Source: Chloroflexi bacterium RBG_16_51_16
Lineage (GTDB): Bacteria; Chloroflexota; Anaerolineae; Anaerolineales; Villigracilaceae
DNA length: 8,381 nucleotides
Assembly: GCA_001796785.1 (NCBI GenBank)
Contig: MGNL01000142.1
Coordinates: 6,244-14,624, forward strand
Direction: 5' to 3'
The position numbers and the translations under genes are program-made. Shown piece by piece: positions 5,793 to 8,381 of the stretch. Within the stretch, counting starts at the first letter, position 1. Every line of letters starts with the position of its first letter. The notes beneath the pieces were generated by a model. That model was not told the origin of the DNA and made no database searches. It was given only the letters and a program-made list of their open reading frames with translations.

Positions 5793-6302
5793 ATGACGAT
5801 TTCTCAAATCATTTTCCTGGTTGTCGCCGGGTTCACGCTGGCATCCGCCCTGATGGTAGTGACCACCCGCAATCTTATCCATGCCGCTCTTTTCCTGGTC
5901 GCAACTCTCTTCGGAGTGGCAGTGGTCTACGCTATTCTCCAGGCTGGTTTTCTTGCGGTTGTGCAGGTTGTGATCTACATTGGCGCCATCGCGATCTTGT
6001 TTATTTTTGCGGTCATGCTCACCCGGCGGGATATGCGCGATCGGGGTCCGCAAATGAACCGAATGCAGTGGATTGGAGCCTTGCTGGCCCTGCTGATTTT
6101 CATAGGGTTGAGTTTCCTCTTGTCCAGCTGGGATGGTTATTCCGCTGTTGCGCAGGAAATGCCGGCTGACTTTGATACGATGGGCAGACTCGGAGAGGCG
6201 TTGGTATCACCCGATGCCTACCTTCTGCCCTTCGAAGTTGCATCTGTGCTTCTTTTGGCCGCCCTGGTTGGCGCAGTGTATGTCGCATACACCCGGAGAT
6301 AG
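5793..6302 (+). CDS. nuoJ: NADH-quinone oxidoreductase subunit J
   Basis: A 169-residue membrane subunit of complex I (ND6 family) located between NuoH and the antiporter-like subunits. Helices are visible at about 4-22, 28-49, 53-76, 92-111 and 144-166. The hallmark third helix is VVQVVIYIGAIAILFIFAVML (56-76), the region that forms a pi-bulge in solved complexes. Gln58 stands where E. coli NuoJ has Glu55, as in many non-proteobacterial homologues. I chose ATG 5793; the same frame stays open back to 5634, but that part overlaps nuoH and does not resemble NuoJ. The Shine-Dalgarno sequence is weak (AAGAG). The start overlaps the stop of a 12-codon reading frame at 5758-5796, which could allow coupled translation. 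Confidence 0.95.
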   Translation: MTISQIIFLVVAGFTLASALMVVTTRNLIHAALFLVATLFGVAVVYAILQAGFLAVVQVVIYIGAIAILFIFAVMLTRRDMRDRGPQMNRMQWIGALLALLIFIGLSFLLSSWDGYSAVAQEMPADFDTMGRLGEALVSPDAYLLPFEVASVLLLAALVGAVYVAYTRR

Positions 6303-6310
6303 GAGCAATT

Positions 6311-6619
6311 GTGATCCCGATATCCTGGTATCTCACTTTATCCGCTGCGCTCTTTAGCATCGGCTTGTTCGGCGTCCTGACCCGCCGCAATGCGATCGCG
6401 ATCCTGCTCGGGATTGAGCTCATGTTGAATGCGGTGAACGTCAACCTGGCAGCTTTTTGGCGGTACGGTGATGTGAACCAGATCACCGGCCAGATTTTTG
6501 CGATTATTGTCTTCGCAGTTGCAGCTGCCGAAGTGGCTGTTGGGCTGGCTCTGGTGATCTCTGTGTATCGCAAGAAGAATACAGTAATAGCTGAAGAAAT
6601 TGATTTGATGAAATGGTGA
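6311..6619 (+). CDS. nuoK: NADH-quinone oxidoreductase subunit K
   Basis: A 102-residue, three-helix membrane subunit of complex I (ND4L family) that takes part in proton translocation. The start is GTG at 6311. It is supported by AGGAG (6301-6305), which overlaps the nuoJ stop, at five-base spacing, and by the family N-terminus MIPISWYL. The two essential intramembrane glutamates are E36 in GIELMLNAVNVN and E74 in AAAEVAVGLAL (E36 and E72 in E. coli). The helices span about 4-22, 28-50 and 59-85. The length is normal, and the gap of eight bases to nuoJ indicates tight co-translation. The stop codon forms the edge of a perfect hairpin before nuoL. Confidence 0.96.
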   Translation: MIPISWYLTLSAALFSIGLFGVLTRRNAIAILLGIELMLNAVNVNLAAFWRYGDVNQITGQIFAIIVFAVAAAEVAVGLALVISVYRKKNTVIAEEIDLMKW

Positions 6620-6646
6620 ACGTTTAACAAGCGGGGGTTAAACGTT
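6619..6646 (+). repeat. Perfect 10-bp intergenic hairpin between nuoK and nuoL (copy B)
   Basis: AACGTTTAAC (6619-6628) is perfectly complementary to GTTAAACGTT (6637-6646), with loop AAGCGGGG. It begins at the last base of the nuoK stop, and the nuoL Shine-Dalgarno GGAGG starts two bases after it. There is no T-run. It may protect or process the mRNA and set the nuoK:nuoL ratio. It closely resembles the hairpin at 1899-1921. Confidence 0.6.
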
Positions 6647-6656
6647 TGGAGGCTTC

Positions 6657-8381
6657 ATGACGACCGAAAATTTGATTTGGCTCATCCCATTACCCCCCCT
6701 GCTGGCATTTTTGCTCATTATCCTGTTTACTAATAGAAATAAAGCACTCAGCCATTCCATTGCTGTGGGCTCTGCACTGCTTTCCTGGCTTGGTTCCATG
6801 ATCGTGTTTATCCAGGCGCTAAGAGTCCATGAATTAGGCAGCCACCCTTTCGCCTCCTCGATCGATTGGATCCCGACGGCTGATACCTGGCTTAAGATCG
6901 GAATACTCGTAGATCCGTTCACAACGGTGACCTTATTTTTCGTTGCCTGGACGGTTTTAATGATCTTTCTTTATAGCGTTGGTTACCACAATTTTGGACA
7001 ACCGAAGGGAGATCACGATGTCCCCGGTTTGCCTCCGCATGGGGCCACCGTCGATGAGGATGGTCACAAACACCATGTTCCTTCCATCGAACCGATGTAC
7101 TCCCGATTTTTTGCCTTCATCGGTCTGTTTGCATTTGGTATGTATACACTGGTTATTTCGGACAACCTGCTCACCCTGTTTGTCGGATGGGAGATCATGG
7201 GGTTGTGCTCCTACCTCCTGATTGGGTTCTGGTATGCGAAGGAATCCGCTCGGGATGCAGCCATCAAGGCTTTCATGACTACCCGGGTTGGCGATGTCTT
7301 CATGCTGCTCGGCATCGCATTCCTCTATTCTGCAACAGGCACCCTCTCATACCGGGAAATTTTTACTGAAGAAGTACTCCACACGCTTGCGATCGTACCC
7401 ACCGGTGTCTTCGGTTTGACTGCTGCCGGGCTGATCGGATTGCTTCTCTTTATCGGTGCGGTTGGTAAATCCGCACAGTTCCCACTCCATGTCTGGCTGC
7501 CGGATGCCATGGAAGGACCGACCCCGGTGAGCGCGATGATCCATGCCGCCACGATGGTTTCAGCCGGTGTGTACATGGTCATTCGCATGTTCCCTCTGAT
7601 CTCCGCCGGGTGGCTTGAAGGGCAACCGCTCAATCCCACGATGACGGTGATTGCGTTTATCGGCGCATTTACCGCATTATTCGCAGCTACGATCGCTTTA
7701 GCCCAGAATGATATCAAACGCGTCCTCGCATACTCGACCATCTCCCAATTGGGATATATGATGGCTGCGCTCGGCATCGGGGCGTACGTCGCAGCTGCTT
7801 TTCACCTGGTTACCCATGCGTTCTTCAAGGCTTTACTTTTCCTTGGTTCTGGTTCAGTGATCCATGGCATGGAACACGGTGTTTTGCATACCGGCGAAGA
7901 TGTAGATCCACAGAATATGTTCAATATGGGCGGGTTAAGGAAAAAGATGCCGATCACGTTTTGGACGTTCCTGGTCGGTGGATTTGCACTCTCTGGTTTT
8001 CCGCTCATCACGGCTGGGTTTTGGTCGAAGGACGAAATCCTGGCGGATGCGTTCGGTCACGGACAGCACCCCGTTTTCATCACCCTTGCCCTGGCGGCAT
8101 TTCTAACCGCCTTCTATACCATGCGTCAGATCACCCTGACGTTCCTGGGTGAGCCGCGTACGAAGTCTGCCGAACACGCGCAGGAAACCAAATGGACCAT
8201 GACCACACCGTTGGTCATCCTATCGATCTTCGCGATCGGATATGGCTGGGTGGGAATTCCGGAGCAATTCCCACTCCTGGGTGCGATCTCATCGAACTGG
8301 TTCCATGAGTTTGTTGGAAGTACGCTTGCAGAAATACCGGAGGCGCTGGAGTTCAGCATCATTCCTCTCTTGACTTCCCTT
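6657..8381 (+). CDS. nuoL: NADH-quinone oxidoreductase subunit L, 3' end cut by window edge
   Basis: The first 575 codons of the distal antiporter-like proton-pumping subunit of complex I (ND5 family). The family is usually 610 or more residues, so the end of the lateral helix and the last membrane helix are missing. Key pump residues are present: E179 in GWEIMGLCSYLLIGF, K271 in GAVGKSAQFPL, H296 in IHAATMVSAG, H383, H387 and K391 in FHLVTHAFFKALLF, and K458 in GFWSKDEI. DIKRVLAYSTISQLGYM (352-368) is also typical. Compared with E. coli NuoL there is a His/Asp-rich insertion of about 30 residues between helices 3 and 4 (about 111-147), and a shorter one at about 404-418. GGAGG (6648-6652) lies four bases before ATG. 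nuoM and nuoN probably follow outside the window. Confidence 0.96.
   Translation, partial: MTTENLIWLIPLPPLLAFLLIILFTNRNKALSHSIAVGSALLSWLGSMIVFIQALRVHELGSHPFASSIDWIPTADTWLKIGILVDPFTTVTLFFVAWTVLMIFLYSVGYHNFGQPKGDHDVPGLPPHGATVDEDGHKHHVPSIEPMYSRFFAFIGLFAFGMYTLVISDNLLTLFVGWEIMGLCSYLLIGFWYAKESARDAAIKAFMTTRVGDVFMLLGIAFLYSATGTLSYREIFTEEVLHTLAIVPTGVFGLTAAGLIGLLLFIGAVGKSAQFPLHVWLPDAMEGPTPVSAMIHAATMVSAGVYMVIRMFPLISAGWLEGQPLNPTMTVIAFIGAFTALFAATIALAQNDIKRVLAYSTISQLGYMMAALGIGAYVAAAFHLVTHAFFKALLFLGSGSVIHGMEHGVLHTGEDVDPQNMFNMGGLRKKMPITFWTFLVGGFALSGFPLITAGFWSKDEILADAFGHGQHPVFITLALAAFLTAFYTMRQITLTFLGEPRTKSAEHAQETKWTMTTPLVILSIFAIGYGWVGIPEQFPLLGAISSNWFHEFVGSTLAEIPEALEFSIIPLLTSL

Noticed and set aside
6100..6630. 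A 176-codon open frame on the minus strand opposite nuoJ/nuoK
   Set aside because: It is the antisense shadow of two clear nuo genes, has no family motif and no ribosome site.
7325..7777. A 150-codon open frame on the minus strand inside nuoL
   Set aside because: It is a shadow of the conserved NuoL core (K271 to the DIKRVLAYS region), with no independent signal.
1..8381. tRNA, rRNA, CRISPR array, insertion sequence or phage genes
   Set aside because: No conserved tRNA arm sequences, regularly spaced repeats, transposase motifs or terminal inverted repeats were seen on either strand.

Overview
The window looks like ordinary chromosomal DNA from a free-living bacterium. My best guess is an anaerobic or facultative member of the Chloroflexota (Anaerolineae-like). 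This is inferred from moderate GC, the style of the Nuo proteins (long NuoH, NuoL with a histidine-rich loop) and the mix of tryptophanase, a PiT phosphate transporter and complex I genes. No ribosomal RNA, tRNA, mobile element or CRISPR array is visible, so the taxonomic assignment is soft.

Left part (1-2950): a tryptophanase-type PLP lyase gene runs leftward off the window edge. It is divergent from a two-gene phosphate unit made of a DUF47/PhoU-like regulator and a PiT-family low-affinity phosphate permease. Tryptophanase would degrade tryptophan to indole, pyruvate and ammonium. The DUF47-PiT pair would import and regulate inorganic phosphate.

Middle (2951-4088): a palindrome-rich 197-bp spacer precedes an unrecognised double-anchored, probably beta-rich envelope protein. 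A second spacer of 194 bp follows. It holds several overlapping inverted repeats, a good extended -10 promoter (TATGGTACAAT) and, across the predicted start of transcription, a TTGTGA-N6-TCAC dyad resembling a Rex or CRP/FNR operator.

Right part (4089-8381): nuoA, nuoH, nuoJ, nuoK and the first 575 codons of nuoL encode membrane subunits of NADH-quinone oxidoreductase (complex I). The quinone-side peripheral subunits normally placed between A and H (B, C, D) and between H and J (I) are absent here, so this is a membrane-arm-only cluster. Two strong tandem hairpins, the first terminator-like, separate nuoA from nuoH. A perfect 10-bp hairpin separates nuoK from nuoL. Its sequence closely resembles an imperfect hairpin between the DUF47 and PiT genes, which suggests a small dispersed intergenic element.

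I saw no obviously new multi-gene system. The items most worth checking are the split nuo cluster, the redox-type operator on nuoA, the recurring GGGGGTT hairpin and the structured spacers.
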